NCBI RefSeq assembly: GCF_003116585.1
Contig: NZ_QEHM01000010.1
Span: 1 to 64,000, forward strand
Direction of reading: 5' to 3'
Source: Albibacillus kandeliae
GTDB taxonomy: Bacteria; Pseudomonadota; Alphaproteobacteria; Rhodobacterales; Rhodobacteraceae
Length of the DNA stretch: 64,000 bases
Notes under the pieces: model-generated
The model's database searches: none
The model's input: the letters and a program-made list of their open reading frames with translations, nothing else
What the model was told of the DNA's origin: nothing
Translations under genes and position numbers: made by a program
Shown: piece after piece, positions 46,806 to 55,722 of the stretch
Numbering within the stretch: position 1 is the stretch's first letter
Layout: every line of letters begins with the position of its first letter

Positions 46806-48311
46806 ATGACCGACCTGCTGACCCACGAAGAATACAAGGCCATCGCCGCCGCGCTGGACCTGCCGCAGAACGCCTGGATCGACGGCGGCTACCGGCCCGC
46901 GATCTCGGGCGAGACCTTCGAGACGGTGAACCCGGCGACCGGCGCGGTGCTGGGGACCGTCGCCGCCTGCGGAGCCGACGACGTGGACCTTGCCGTCGCC
47001 AAGGCGCGCGAAGCTTTCGACGATGGCCGCTGGTCTTCGCTGCCCCCGGGCGAACGCAAGGAGATCCTCCTGCATCTCGCGAAGCTGCTGGAGCGCAATG
47101 CCCGCGAGCTGGCGGTGATGGAGAGCCTCGACAGCGGCAAGACGATCTATGACTGCGAGACGGTCGATGTGCCCGAAACGATCCATGTTCTGCGCTGGCA
47201 CGCCGAGCTGATCGACAAGATCTACGACCAGGTCTCGCCCGCCTCGGCGGATCACATCGCCATGGTGGTGCGTGAACCCGTCGGCGTAGTGGGCCTGGTC
47301 CTGCCGTGGAACTTCCCGCTGCTCATGTTGGCGTGGAAGATCGGCCCGGCGCTGGCGGCGGGTTGCACCGTGGTCGTGAAGCCGGCGGCCGAGACATCCC
47401 TCACCGCGCTGCGCCTCGCGGAGCTCGCGGCCGACGCTGGCCTGCCGCGTGGCGTGCTGAACGTGGTGACGGGCGGCGGCGCCGAGGTTGGCGAACCGCT
47501 TGGCCGTCACCCGGACGTCGACATGGTGTCCTTCACCGGCTCGACCGTGACCGGGCGGCGCTTCCTGCACTATTCGGCGGACAGCAACCTCAAGGAAGTG
47601 GTGCTGGAGCTGGGTGGCAAGAACCCCTGCATCGTCCTGGACGACGCCGAGAACCTCGACGCCGTCGCGGCGCATGTGGTGAACGGCGCCTTCTGGAACA
47701 TGGGCGAAAACTGCTCGGCCGCGTCGCGCCTCATCGTTCAGAACGGCATCAAGGAGAGTCTCATCGAGAAGGTGCGCGCACATGCCCGCGAATGGATCGT
47801 GGGCGAGCCGCTGAACCCCGAAGTTCGGGTCGGCGCCCTTGTGTCCAAGGCACATTTTGCCAAGGTCTCCGGCTTCCTCGAGGCGGCTGCGAAAGAGACC
47901 GTTCTCATGGGCGGCACTTCTCCGGCGGATGGCTTCGTCGAGCCGACGGTCGTGGAGGCCGACCGAAGCTCCACGCTCGCAACCGAAGAGATCTTCGGCC
48001 CCGTCCTGACCGTGATCGAGGTCGGCAGCTTCGAAGAGGCCATCGCCGTCGCCAATGACACCGACTACGGTCTCGCAGCGTCGATCTTCACCGCGAACGG
48101 CAAGCGGGCCTTGCGTGGGGCGCGGATGCTGCGCGCGGGCACGGTCACGGTGAACAGCTTTGGCGAGGGAGACATCACAACCCCCTTCGGCGGTTACAAG
48201 CAGTCGGGCTTCGGGGGGCGTGACAACTCGGTCCACGCGCATGATCAGTATACCCAGCTGAAGACGATCTGGATCGACCTGACAGACACCTCCGACACGG
48301 ATATCGGCTGA
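46806..48311 (+). CDS. NAD(P)-dependent aldehyde dehydrogenase (PuuC-like)
   Basis: A 501-residue aldehyde dehydrogenase with catalytic Cys303 (MGENCSAAS), general-base Glu268 (VLELGGKNP) and Asn169 (PWNFP). Overall it resembles gamma-glutamyl-gamma-aminobutyraldehyde/betaine aldehyde type dehydrogenases, which act on aminoaldehydes. It is translated 3 bases after the DapA-family gene and 8 bases before a PuuB-like oxidase. The oxidase would produce the aldehyde that this enzyme converts to an acid. Confidence 0.9.
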   Translation: MTDLLTHEEYKAIAAALDLPQNAWIDGGYRPAISGETFETVNPATGAVLGTVAACGADDVDLAVAKAREAFDDGRWSSLPPGERKEILLHLAKLLERNARELAVMESLDSGKTIYDCETVDVPETIHVLRWHAELIDKIYDQVSPASADHIAMVVREPVGVVGLVLPWNFPLLMLAWKIGPALAAGCTVVVKPAAETSLTALRLAELAADAGLPRGVLNVVTGGGAEVGEPLGRHPDVDMVSFTGSTVTGRRFLHYSADSNLKEVVLELGGKNPCIVLDDAENLDAVAAHVVNGAFWNMGENCSAASRLIVQNGIKESLIEKVRAHAREWIVGEPLNPEVRVGALVSKAHFAKVSGFLEAAAKETVLMGGTSPADGFVEPTVVEADRSSTLATEEIFGPVLTVIEVGSFEEAIAVANDTDYGLAASIFTANGKRALRGARMLRAGTVTVNSFGEGDITTPFGGYKQSGFGGRDNSVHAHDQYTQLKTIWIDLTDTSDTDIG

Positions 48312-48319
48312 GGCAGAAC

Positions 48320-49666
48320 ATGTCGCCACGACGGGTCACACGGCTGCCAGTCCACACCGGCCCCGCAGGGTGGGAGGCGATCCTGCCTCCCCGTCCGTCG
48401 GGCCCGGTTCTGACGGGCGATCAGAGCTGCGACGTCGCCATCGTCGGCGCGGGGTTCGCGGGGCTTTCAGCGGCACGCCATCTCCGGGCAGCGGACCCGA
48501 CCCTCGACATCGCGGTGGTGGAGGCCGGACGGATTGCCCGGTCTTCCGCCGGTCGAAACTCGGGTTTCATGATCGACCTGCCGCACGACCTGACCAGTTC
48601 CGACTACGCCGGGACCGGCGAGGCGCATGACCGCATTCTGACCCGGCTCAACCGCCATGCCATCGACGTTGCCGCAGCCGCAGTCACGGAGTACGGGATG
48701 CCGGAGGGAACAATCAGGCGATCGGGCAAGATCAACGCGGCGGCGTCGCGTGTGGGCGAAGATGCGAACCGGACCTATGCCATCCACCTGCGCGAGCTGG
48801 GAGAGCCGCATGAAGTCCTCGACGCCGCGCAGATGCGCGAGGTCACCGGGTCTTCCTATTACAGCGGCGGGCTGTTCACCCCCGGCACGGCGCTGATCCA
48901 GCCAGCCGCCTACATCCGCGGACTTGCGGACGGTCTGGCCGCGACGGGCGTCAGAATATTCGAAGACAGCCCGGTCACCGGTTTCGACAGCACGGGCGCA
49001 GGTTGGGTCCTGCAAACGCAGCAGGGCAAGCTGAGGGCCGCGCGGGTGATCCTTGCCAACAATGGCCATCTGGAAAGCTTCGGCTACAAGGTCGGGCAGC
49101 TGATGCACATCATGCTGAACGCCTGCATGACCGCAGAGCTGCCAGCAGACGCGCTCCGCGCGCTTGGGGGGCAGGACAGCTGGGGCATTACCCCGTCCGA
49201 TCCGATGGGCTGCACGGTGCGGCGCATCACCACCGCGCAGGGCGGAAACCGGATCGTCATCCGGCAGGGCGGCTACTATCGCCCCAACATGCAGACCAGC
49301 GGCGCCGATCTGGACCGCCTCGTTCGCAAGATGCGCAGCAAGTTCGACGATCGCTTTCCGATGCTGCGCGGCATTCCGTTCGAACATGCATGGTCCGGCC
49401 ATCTCTGTCTCAGCCGCAATGGTGTCTCGGTGATGCGCGAGCTGGAGCCGGGGCTGTTCTCGGCCTGCGTCCAGAACGGGCTTGGCACCACGCGCGGTAC
49501 GCTGACGGGTATCGGCGCTGCGGACCTTGTCCTTGGCCATGACACCGAGATCACCCGCTTCTTCCTGGCCGAGGCCGAGCCGTCACGTCTGCCACCGCAT
49601 CCATTCGACACGATCGGGGCAAATGCGTATCTTCGCTGGAAGGAATGGCAGGCCAGGGCAGAATGA
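48320..49666 (+). CDS. FAD-dependent amine oxidoreductase (DAO family, PuuB-like)
   Basis: A 448-residue flavoprotein of the glycine oxidase/D-amino-acid oxidase group. The Rossmann motif is VAIVGAGFAGLSAARHL (about 38-54), followed by SSAGRNSGFM, a segment typical of gamma-glutamylputrescine oxidase-like proteins. The C-terminal FAD contact is near NGLGTTRGTLTGIGAADLV. It oxidises a primary or secondary amine to an imine or aldehyde. Neighbours suggest a partnership with the upstream aldehyde dehydrogenase. A glutamylputrescine synthetase (PuuA) gene is absent, so the classic putrescine route is not established. Confidence 0.88.
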   Translation: MSPRRVTRLPVHTGPAGWEAILPPRPSGPVLTGDQSCDVAIVGAGFAGLSAARHLRAADPTLDIAVVEAGRIARSSAGRNSGFMIDLPHDLTSSDYAGTGEAHDRILTRLNRHAIDVAAAAVTEYGMPEGTIRRSGKINAAASRVGEDANRTYAIHLRELGEPHEVLDAAQMREVTGSSYYSGGLFTPGTALIQPAAYIRGLADGLAATGVRIFEDSPVTGFDSTGAGWVLQTQQGKLRAARVILANNGHLESFGYKVGQLMHIMLNACMTAELPADALRALGGQDSWGITPSDPMGCTVRRITTAQGGNRIVIRQGGYYRPNMQTSGADLDRLVRKMRSKFDDRFPMLRGIPFEHAWSGHLCLSRNGVSVMRELEPGLFSACVQNGLGTTRGTLTGIGAADLVLGHDTEITRFFLAEAEPSRLPPHPFDTIGANAYLRWKEWQARAE

Positions 49667-49667
49667 C

Positions 49668-50603
49668 ATGAGACCCGTGCGTCGCAGATACCTCCCCTCT
49701 CTCGGGGCGCTCGCGACCTTCGAGGTCGCGGCCAAGCACCTGAGCTTTACCCTCGCCGCCAAAGAACTGAACATCACGCAGGGCGCGGTCAGCCAGCAGA
49801 TCCGCCTGCTGGAAAAGGCGCTCGACGTGTCGCTCTTCGTGCGCAAGCACAATGCGCTGGAACTGACCCCCGCGGGCACCGATCTCTTTGCATCGGTCGC
49901 GGCAGGCCTCGACACTATCAGCGAGGGCGTGGGCCAGCTTTATCCGGGCAACCAGCCGCAGACCATTACCATTTCAGCCACCAACGGCATGGCGGCCTAT
50001 TGGCTGAAGCCGCTGATCGACAGCTTCCGGGCCGACCACGCCGATGTGGGCTTCGTCGTCCTCGCGTCGGATGAAGACGGTGCCATGCGAAACTACTCCG
50101 GCGTCGATATCGCCCTGCTCTGCGGCAACGAACGCAGCGAGGTCGGCGAAGAGCTGCACTACCTCTTTCCCGAAACCGCTCAACCGGTCTGCTCTCCCTC
50201 CTACATGGCCGCGCACGGACCATTCGAGACACCGCAGGACCTGAACCGAGCGAACCTGCTCCACCTGCACGAACGGCACTGGAGCGCTGACGCCATCGGC
50301 TGGCAACCGTTGGGGTGGGAGGAATGGTTCCGCGCCCAAGGGGCCCACTGGGAGCGTGGCGCCTCCAGCCTTTCGACCAATAAGGTCAGCCTGCTGATCG
50401 AGGCGGCATTGGCCGGAGAAGGGGTCATGCTTGGCTGGCAACACATGGTGGCCGCCCTTGTGGAGCAGGGCCAGCTTGTGCTGGCCCATCCCGCACCGGT
50501 CACGGCCGGGCGCGGTAACTTCCTGCGGTGCCAGACGGCTTCGCTGCAGCGACCAGCCGTCGCCTCCTTTGTCGATCACCTGCTGGCGTCGCTGAAAAGC
50601 TGA
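49668..50603 (+). CDS. LysR-family regulator, GcvA-like
   Basis: A 311-residue regulator. The N-terminal winged helix (about 8-65) has the GcvA-type sequence LGALATFEVAAKHLSFTLAA and a helix-turn-helix ITQGAVSQQIRLLEKAL. A PBP2-type effector-binding domain follows (about 95-305). The ATG at 49668 is one base after the oxidase stop codon. It sits between the catabolic genes and the transporter genes, and CTAAT palindromes occur upstream of both, so it probably controls the whole block and may act as a ligand-dependent activator. Confidence 0.9.
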   Translation: MRPVRRRYLPSLGALATFEVAAKHLSFTLAAKELNITQGAVSQQIRLLEKALDVSLFVRKHNALELTPAGTDLFASVAAGLDTISEGVGQLYPGNQPQTITISATNGMAAYWLKPLIDSFRADHADVGFVVLASDEDGAMRNYSGVDIALLCGNERSEVGEELHYLFPETAQPVCSPSYMAAHGPFETPQDLNRANLLHLHERHWSADAIGWQPLGWEEWFRAQGAHWERGASSLSTNKVSLLIEAALAGEGVMLGWQHMVAALVEQGQLVLAHPAPVTAGRGNFLRCQTASLQRPAVASFVDHLLASLKS

Positions 50604-50646
50604 TTGATTTAGCTGAATTATGTCAATCGGTTACATGCGACCAACC

Positions 50647-50665
50647 GCATTAGCCAACCTAATGC
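50647..50665. promoter_or_regulatory. 19-bp palindrome with CTAAT, second candidate GcvA-like site
   Basis: GCATTAG-CCAAC-CTAATGC has perfect 7-bp arms and the same 5-base spacing as the site at 45767. It lies in the 299-base region before the binding-protein gene. A degenerate third copy (ATTTAGCTGAATTATG) is at 50608-50623. Confidence 0.6.
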
Positions 50666-50902
50666 AGACCCCGCCAAAATTCTCGTTTGCCGCAGAACCG
50701 GCCCCTGTCGGATAAAGGCCGGAAGGAGAGGACAAGGGTCCCGGACAACGCAGCCGCTGCAGGCGGCAAGAGCTTCCGGAGGCCCATTCTTCACACTCTT
50801 CCAATCACCAGATCGCCAGCCAGCTGGCGGATGGCGCCGTCGCGCCATTCGGTCGGCTGCGCGCAAGGCGGCGTTTCATCCAACACTGTCGGAGGACGAC
50901 AT

Positions 50903-51754
50903 ATGAACAGCATCTTCAAGACCCTGGCCGCCACCGCGCTGGCCGCGACCCTTTCCGTCCCTGCCCTCGCCGAGGACAAGACGATTACCATCGGCACCAT
51001 GTCATGGGAGGATCTGACCCCGATCACCGGGATCACCAAATCGGTACTGGAACAGCAGGGTTACACGGTCGAGGTCGAAGAGTTCTCCGAGTGGGGCATC
51101 GCATTTGCCGCGCTCACCAAGGGCGATGTCGACATCATGGCCTCCCAGACCGACTACGTCGCGCATGACTACTGGCTGAAGAACATGAAGAAGCTGGAGA
51201 AGATCTCTCCGGTGTCCCACGGGCTCTATCAGGCAATCGCCGTGCCCTCTTACGTGACCATCAACTCGATGGACGAACTGGCCGGGGTGAAGGACCAGTT
51301 CGGCGGCAAGATCATCGGGATCGAGCCGGGTTCGGGCCTGATGCGCGATGCCGCTTCGGCTGTCGATGCATACGGGCTCGACATGGAACTGGTCGAGGGC
51401 TCGACCGCCGCCATGACCGCAGCACTCGACTCCGCCATGACACGCGAGGAGTGGATCGCGGTCACGGTCTGGGAACCGTCGTGGATGATGCAGAAGTACG
51501 ACGTGAAGTTCCTGGCCGATCCCAAGGGCGTCTTCCCCACCGCGCAGTCCTACTACTTCATCGGCACTGCCGGCTTCTCGGCCGAGAACCCTCATACGCG
51601 GGAGCTGCTCGCCTCCATCTATGTGCCGCTGGCAGACATCACCGCGATCAACGGTGCGATGAACGACGGCAAATCGCTGGACGAGGCCGTGTCCGACTGG
51701 GTTGCCTCGCACGAGGACCTCGTCACCCGCTGGACCGACATCAAGGCAGACTGA
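50903..51754 (+). CDS. Glycine betaine/choline-type ABC transporter substrate-binding protein
   Basis: A 283-residue periplasmic protein of the OpuAC/ProX family. The signal peptide ends at ALA (residue 23). The mature protein has KTITIGTMSWEDLTPIT and SEWGIAFAALTKGDVDIMASQTDY; the Trp and Tyr residues suit an aromatic cage for quaternary amines. GGAGG stands 7 bases before the ATG at 50903. The adjacent ATPase and permeases complete the system, and its substrate presumably feeds the upstream oxidase, dehydrogenase and lyase. Confidence 0.9.
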   Translation: MNSIFKTLAATALAATLSVPALAEDKTITIGTMSWEDLTPITGITKSVLEQQGYTVEVEEFSEWGIAFAALTKGDVDIMASQTDYVAHDYWLKNMKKLEKISPVSHGLYQAIAVPSYVTINSMDELAGVKDQFGGKIIGIEPGSGLMRDAASAVDAYGLDMELVEGSTAAMTAALDSAMTREEWIAVTVWEPSWMMQKYDVKFLADPKGVFPTAQSYYFIGTAGFSAENPHTRELLASIYVPLADITAINGAMNDGKSLDEAVSDWVASHEDLVTRWTDIKAD

Positions 51755-51761
51755 TCCCTGT

Positions 51762-51783
51762 GGCCCCGGTCAAGATCGGGGCC
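51762..51783 (+). promoter_or_regulatory. Intercistronic stem-loop after the binding-protein gene
   Basis: GGCCCCG (51762-51768) pairs with CGGGGCC (51777-51783) around an 8-nt loop, 7 bases after the binding-protein stop and before the ATPase gene; TTTCCCC follows. Confidence 0.55.
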
Positions 51784-51809
51784 TTTCCCCTGCGCCGACG
51801 GAGGACGTG

Positions 51810-52877
51810 ATGACTGACGCCGACACCCCGCTCATCGAATGCCGAAACGTCTGGAAAGTCTTCGGCGAACGCGCGCGCGAGGCGATTGCCTCGATCCGCG
51901 AAAGACACCTTGGAAAACGCGAAGTCCTGACCGAATTCGGATGTGTCGTGGGCGTGCACGATGCCAGCTTTGCCCTGAAGAAGGGCGAGATCTTCTGCAT
52001 CATGGGCCTGTCCGGCTCTGGCAAGTCCACGCTGCTGCGCCTGTTGAACCGACTGATCGAACCCTCGCTCGGCGAGGTTCTGGTGAAGGGGCGCGCGATC
52101 AACGGTCTGAGCAAGACCGAGCTGCGCGACCTGCGGGCCCGGACTATCGGCATGGTGTTCCAGAACGTCGCGCTGATCCCGACGCGGACCGTGCTTGAGA
52201 ATGCCGCCTTCGGACTCGAGGTGCAGGGTATCCCGGCGGCAGAGCGTCGCCGGATCGCCACAGACGCCCTGTCGCGGGTTGGCCTCGGCGACTGGCTCGA
52301 CCGCTATCCTCGTGAACTCTCCGGTGGCATGCAGCAGCGCGTCGGCCTTGCCCGCGCCATCGCGGCCGACCCCGAGATCATCCTGATGGACGAACCCTTC
52401 TCGGCACTCGATCCGCTGATCCGCCGCCAGCTGCAGGACGAGTTCCGCGCCCTGACCAAGTCGCTCGGAAAGTCCGCGGTCTTCATCACCCATGATCTCG
52501 ACGAAGCGATCCGCATCGGCGACCGCATCGCGATCATGAAGGACGGCGCGATGATCCAGGTGGGCACGGCCGAGGAAATCGTCATGAACCCCGCCGACCA
52601 GTATGTGGCGGACTTCGTGGCCGGCATATCGCGCATCCATCTCGTCAAGGCCGGGTCGGTGATGATGCCGCCGGCGGACTTTACGGACGCCCCCACCGCA
52701 GCCCTCGAACAGACCGGCCTAGATGCCGATATCGACGCGCTGATCCACCTCGTTCTGGCCTCGCCGCATGGCGCCGTTGCGGTGTCCGAGGATGGAGATC
52801 TGCGCGGCGTGGTCACGGCCCGTACGCTTCTTGAAGGTCTTAAGGGCGACCACGCGCCGGTCGCGGGAGCGGCCTGA
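51810..52877 (+). CDS. Glycine betaine/choline-type ABC transporter ATP-binding protein (ProV-like)
   Basis: A 355-residue ATPase. An N-terminal extension (about 1-50) typical of ProV/OpuAA precedes Walker A GLSGSGKST (66-74). The Q-loop (VFQNVALIPTRTV), signature (LSGGMQQR), Walker B (IILMDEPFSALDP) and switch His (ITHDLDEA) follow. The C-terminal 80 residues look like a reduced CBS-type sensor (LVLASPHGAVAVSEDGDLRGVV). GGAGG precedes the ATG. Confidence 0.92.
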   Translation: MTDADTPLIECRNVWKVFGERAREAIASIRERHLGKREVLTEFGCVVGVHDASFALKKGEIFCIMGLSGSGKSTLLRLLNRLIEPSLGEVLVKGRAINGLSKTELRDLRARTIGMVFQNVALIPTRTVLENAAFGLEVQGIPAAERRRIATDALSRVGLGDWLDRYPRELSGGMQQRVGLARAIAADPEIILMDEPFSALDPLIRRQLQDEFRALTKSLGKSAVFITHDLDEAIRIGDRIAIMKDGAMIQVGTAEEIVMNPADQYVADFVAGISRIHLVKAGSVMMPPADFTDAPTAALEQTGLDADIDALIHLVLASPHGAVAVSEDGDLRGVVTARTLLEGLKGDHAPVAGAA

Positions 52878-52878
52878 G

Positions 52879-53721
52879 ATGGACCTGACCGCCTTCATCA
52901 AGGATTTCGACAAGGCCATCGACTCCGCGATGTCATGGGCGACGGATCACGGTGGCCTTCTGTTCGATCTGGTGCGTGCAGCGCTCGAAAGGTTCTTCGA
53001 TCTGGTCACCAGCGGCCTACTCCTGTTGCCTTATTGGGCGGCGGCGCTCGTCGCCGGTGCCATCGCCGCCCGTTCGCTCGGCTGGAAAGCGGGGATCGCA
53101 ACCGCCGCGGGCCTGGCCTTCTGCCAGATGATGGACCTCTGGTCCGAGACCGTGGAGACCATGTGCCTCGTCCTTGTCTCGGTCCTGCTCGCAATCCTCA
53201 TTGGTGCGCCGCTCGGGATACTCGCGGGGTATCGTCCGCGCCTTTCACAGACCATCGATCCGGTGCTCGACCTGATCCAGACACTGCCGCCCTACATCTA
53301 CCTGCTGCCCTCAATCGCCTTTCTGGGTTACGGCCCCGCCACGGCCATCGCGGCGACCGTGATCGTTTCGGTGCCGCCGGTGATCCGGCTGGTTGCTCAT
53401 GGATTTCGGTCCACCCCGGTGGAATTCGTCGAACTGGGAGAGGCGACGGGCACCGCGCCGCGCGATGCCTTCCTGAAAATCCGGCTGCCCTTTGCCCTGC
53501 CCAGCATCATGGCGGGCGTCAACCAGAGCCTGATGATGGCCTTCGGCATGGTCGTGATCGCCGGGATCGTCGGCTCGGGCGGTCTGGGCGAGACCATTTA
53601 TGGCGCCGTCCGCAAGCTCGACATCGCGCTCTCGGTCAACGCAGCCATCGCCATCGTCATCCTGACCATCATCATCGACCGCATCAGCCAGTCGGCCGCG
53701 GCACACCGGAGACCAGCATGA
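52879..53721 (+). CDS. Glycine betaine/choline-type ABC transporter permease, first copy (ProW-like)
   Basis: A 280-residue inner-membrane protein. About seven hydrophobic segments include PYWAAALVAGAIAARSLGW, and the EAA loop is in VELGEATGTAPRDAFLKIRLPFALPS. The family motif GMVVIAGIVGSGGLGE is present. It starts one base after the ATPase stop and overlaps the second permease gene by 4 bases. Confidence 0.9.
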   Translation: MDLTAFIKDFDKAIDSAMSWATDHGGLLFDLVRAALERFFDLVTSGLLLLPYWAAALVAGAIAARSLGWKAGIATAAGLAFCQMMDLWSETVETMCLVLVSVLLAILIGAPLGILAGYRPRLSQTIDPVLDLIQTLPPYIYLLPSIAFLGYGPATAIAATVIVSVPPVIRLVAHGFRSTPVEFVELGEATGTAPRDAFLKIRLPFALPSIMAGVNQSLMMAFGMVVIAGIVGSGGLGETIYGAVRKLDIALSVNAAIAIVILTIIIDRISQSAAAHRRPA

Positions 53722-54542
53722 GCAGTTCGCCCCTCCTGTCCCCCGGCGACGCCGTTGCCCCGGCGATCGCATGGCTGAACGCACATGCCCACGGGCTGTT
53801 TCAAGCGATCAGCTTCGGGATCGAGACGGTCCTTGGCGCAATCGAGGCATGCCTTCTTGCTCTCCCTGCCACAGCAATGGCCGCGCTGATCATTGCTCTC
53901 GTGTTCTGGAGGCAAGGGAGCCGCATGGCGACTCTTAGCGCGCTCTGCATGGCGGTGGCCGGTCTTTCGGGGCTCTGGACCGAGACGATGGAGACCGTGG
54001 CGCTCGTGACTCTCGCGGTCACCATTTCCGTCGCGATTGCCTTTCCGTTGGGAGTTTTGGCCGCCCGTCGCCCCCTACTGGAAGCGGCGCTGCGACCCAC
54101 GCTCGACCTCATGCAGACGGTGCCGCCCTGGGTCTACCTGATCCCGGCTGTCATGATCTTTTCGCTGGGCAAGGTCCCCGCGCTGCTGGCCACGGTCATC
54201 TACGGCATCCCGCCGATGCTGCGTCTCACTATCCTTGCCTTCCGGCAGGTTCCGTCCGAACTGGTGGAGCTGGGAGCGGCCTCTGGTGCGACCACGTTTC
54301 AGACCCTCACCAAGATCGAGATCCCGGCGGCCCGCAAGACGTTGCTCCTTGGTCTCAACCAATGCATCCTGCTCTCGCTCGCCATGGTCGTGCTGGCGGG
54401 CCTTGTTGGGGCGGGCGGTCTTGGTGCAGAAGTGACCCGGGGACTGACCCGGATGGAAATGGGGCTCGGGCTCCGATCCGGTCTGTCCATTGTCGCCGTG
54501 GCTATCTTTCTCGACCGGGTGACCCGGCGCGCGCTCGGATAG
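53718..54542 (+). CDS. Glycine betaine/choline-type ABC transporter permease, second copy (ProW-like)
   Basis: A 274-residue inner-membrane protein, related to but clearly divergent from the first copy. The EAA loop is in VELGAASGATTFQTLTKIEIPAARK, and it has the motif LAMVVLAGLVGAGGLGAEV. Most ProU systems use one permease as a homodimer, so a heterodimer is suggested, as in the two-permease Opu systems of Bacillus. It is coupled to the first copy by an ATGA overlap. Confidence 0.9.
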   Translation: MSSSPLLSPGDAVAPAIAWLNAHAHGLFQAISFGIETVLGAIEACLLALPATAMAALIIALVFWRQGSRMATLSALCMAVAGLSGLWTETMETVALVTLAVTISVAIAFPLGVLAARRPLLEAALRPTLDLMQTVPPWVYLIPAVMIFSLGKVPALLATVIYGIPPMLRLTILAFRQVPSELVELGAASGATTFQTLTKIEIPAARKTLLLGLNQCILLSLAMVVLAGLVGAGGLGAEVTRGLTRMEMGLGLRSGLSIVAVAIFLDRVTRRALG

Positions 54543-54566
54543 CCATCGCAGTGAGAGGACGTTCTC

Positions 54567-55604
54567 ATGGCCGTGAAAGACGGAGACTCGGATCTCAGGG
54601 CGCTGGTCCCGAAAGGGGCCGCGTATCAGCCTGTCGACAACCCCGGTCCGACACGAACCTATGCATTCGTGCTGGTCCCGGGTTTCACGCTGCTCGCCTT
54701 CTCATCTGCCGTCGAACCCCTGCGCATCGCCAATCAGCTCTCGCAGAAACCGCTCTATCGCTGGGACCTGATGTCAACGGACGGCAAGCCCGCGATCAGT
54801 TCCTCGGGCATTGAGGTCAGCGTCGGGGGGCCCTTGGCGACACAGGACAAGGAGGTTCCCCTCTTCGTCTGCGCCGGAAACCCTGCGACGGCGGCGACCG
54901 ACCCCTCCGTCGTGGCAGCGGTCCAGCGGCACTACCGTTTCGGCGGCACGGTCGGAGGAATCTGTACCGGGGCGGTGGCGCTGGCAAAGGCCGGTCTGCT
55001 GGGCGGGCGCAGGTTTACGCTGCACTGGGAAAACCAACCGGGGTTCTGCGAAACCTTCCCCGACCTCGTACCGACCCCGTCGCGGTACGAATCCGACACG
55101 CGCCTGATGACCTGCGGTGGCGGCGCAGCGGCGACGGAAATGATGCTCTCGGTCATTGCTGCAGACCACGGTGCCGTCTTTGCCGCAATGGTCTCGGACA
55201 TGTGCCTGCGCCCGGCCATGATAGGCACCGACCCGGAGCAACGCAGTTCGACCTCCGCGATGATGAACCTGCGCAGCCCGCGCGTCATCGCCGCGATCAA
55301 CCTGATGCGCGCCAACGTGGACCTGCCGCTGGCAGCATCCGACATCGCGGAAAGCGTCGGCTGCTCACGGCGGCAGCTGGAACGCCTGTTCACCAGCCAC
55401 CTGAACCAGACCCCCGGGGCCTTCTATCGCAGCATCCGGCTCGACCGGGCGCGCAACCTTCTCGCCACCACGGATCTGTCGGTCACCGAGGTCTTCACGG
55501 CCTGCGGGTTCGACTCCACCAGCCATTTCGCCCGCGCCTTCAAGGCCCGGTTCGGGGTCGTGCCCACGAAGCTCAGGCAGCAGACAAACCAGACGGCTCA
55601 CTGA
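54567..55604 (+). CDS. GlxA-family AraC-type transcriptional regulator
   Basis: A 345-residue regulator. The N-terminal DJ-1/PfpI-like domain (about 30-215) has VLVPGF and GGICTGAVALAKAGLL with Cys133 at the nucleophile-elbow position. The C-terminal AraC helix-turn-helix pair (about 250-335) includes SDIAESVGCSRRQLERLF and ACGFDSTSHFARAFKARFG. This architecture matches GbdR and CdhR, regulators of glycine betaine and carnitine use in Pseudomonas. Located 24 bases after the betaine-type transporter, it probably responds to the same or a derived quaternary amine. Confidence 0.9.
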   Translation: MAVKDGDSDLRALVPKGAAYQPVDNPGPTRTYAFVLVPGFTLLAFSSAVEPLRIANQLSQKPLYRWDLMSTDGKPAISSSGIEVSVGGPLATQDKEVPLFVCAGNPATAATDPSVVAAVQRHYRFGGTVGGICTGAVALAKAGLLGGRRFTLHWENQPGFCETFPDLVPTPSRYESDTRLMTCGGGAAATEMMLSVIAADHGAVFAAMVSDMCLRPAMIGTDPEQRSSTSAMMNLRSPRVIAAINLMRANVDLPLAASDIAESVGCSRRQLERLFTSHLNQTPGAFYRSIRLDRARNLLATTDLSVTEVFTACGFDSTSHFARAFKARFGVVPTKLRQQTNQTAH

Positions 55605-55722
55605 AGCCTCCGAGTCATCGAACAAGGGAACGGACAAGGGGTTGGCTGCCTCCATGAATTGGGGACAGCCCACGGCCGCATTGCCGAGTCAACCTGTCGG
55701 TCAGAAGGCCGAAGCCGCTCTG

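Noticed and set aside
45489-48329. A minus-strand open frame of over 900 codons opposite the cyclase end, DapA-family and aldehyde dehydrogenase genes
   Set aside because: It runs antisense across three gene boundaries, has a reverse-complement composition and has no recognisable domain. A GC-rich shadow.
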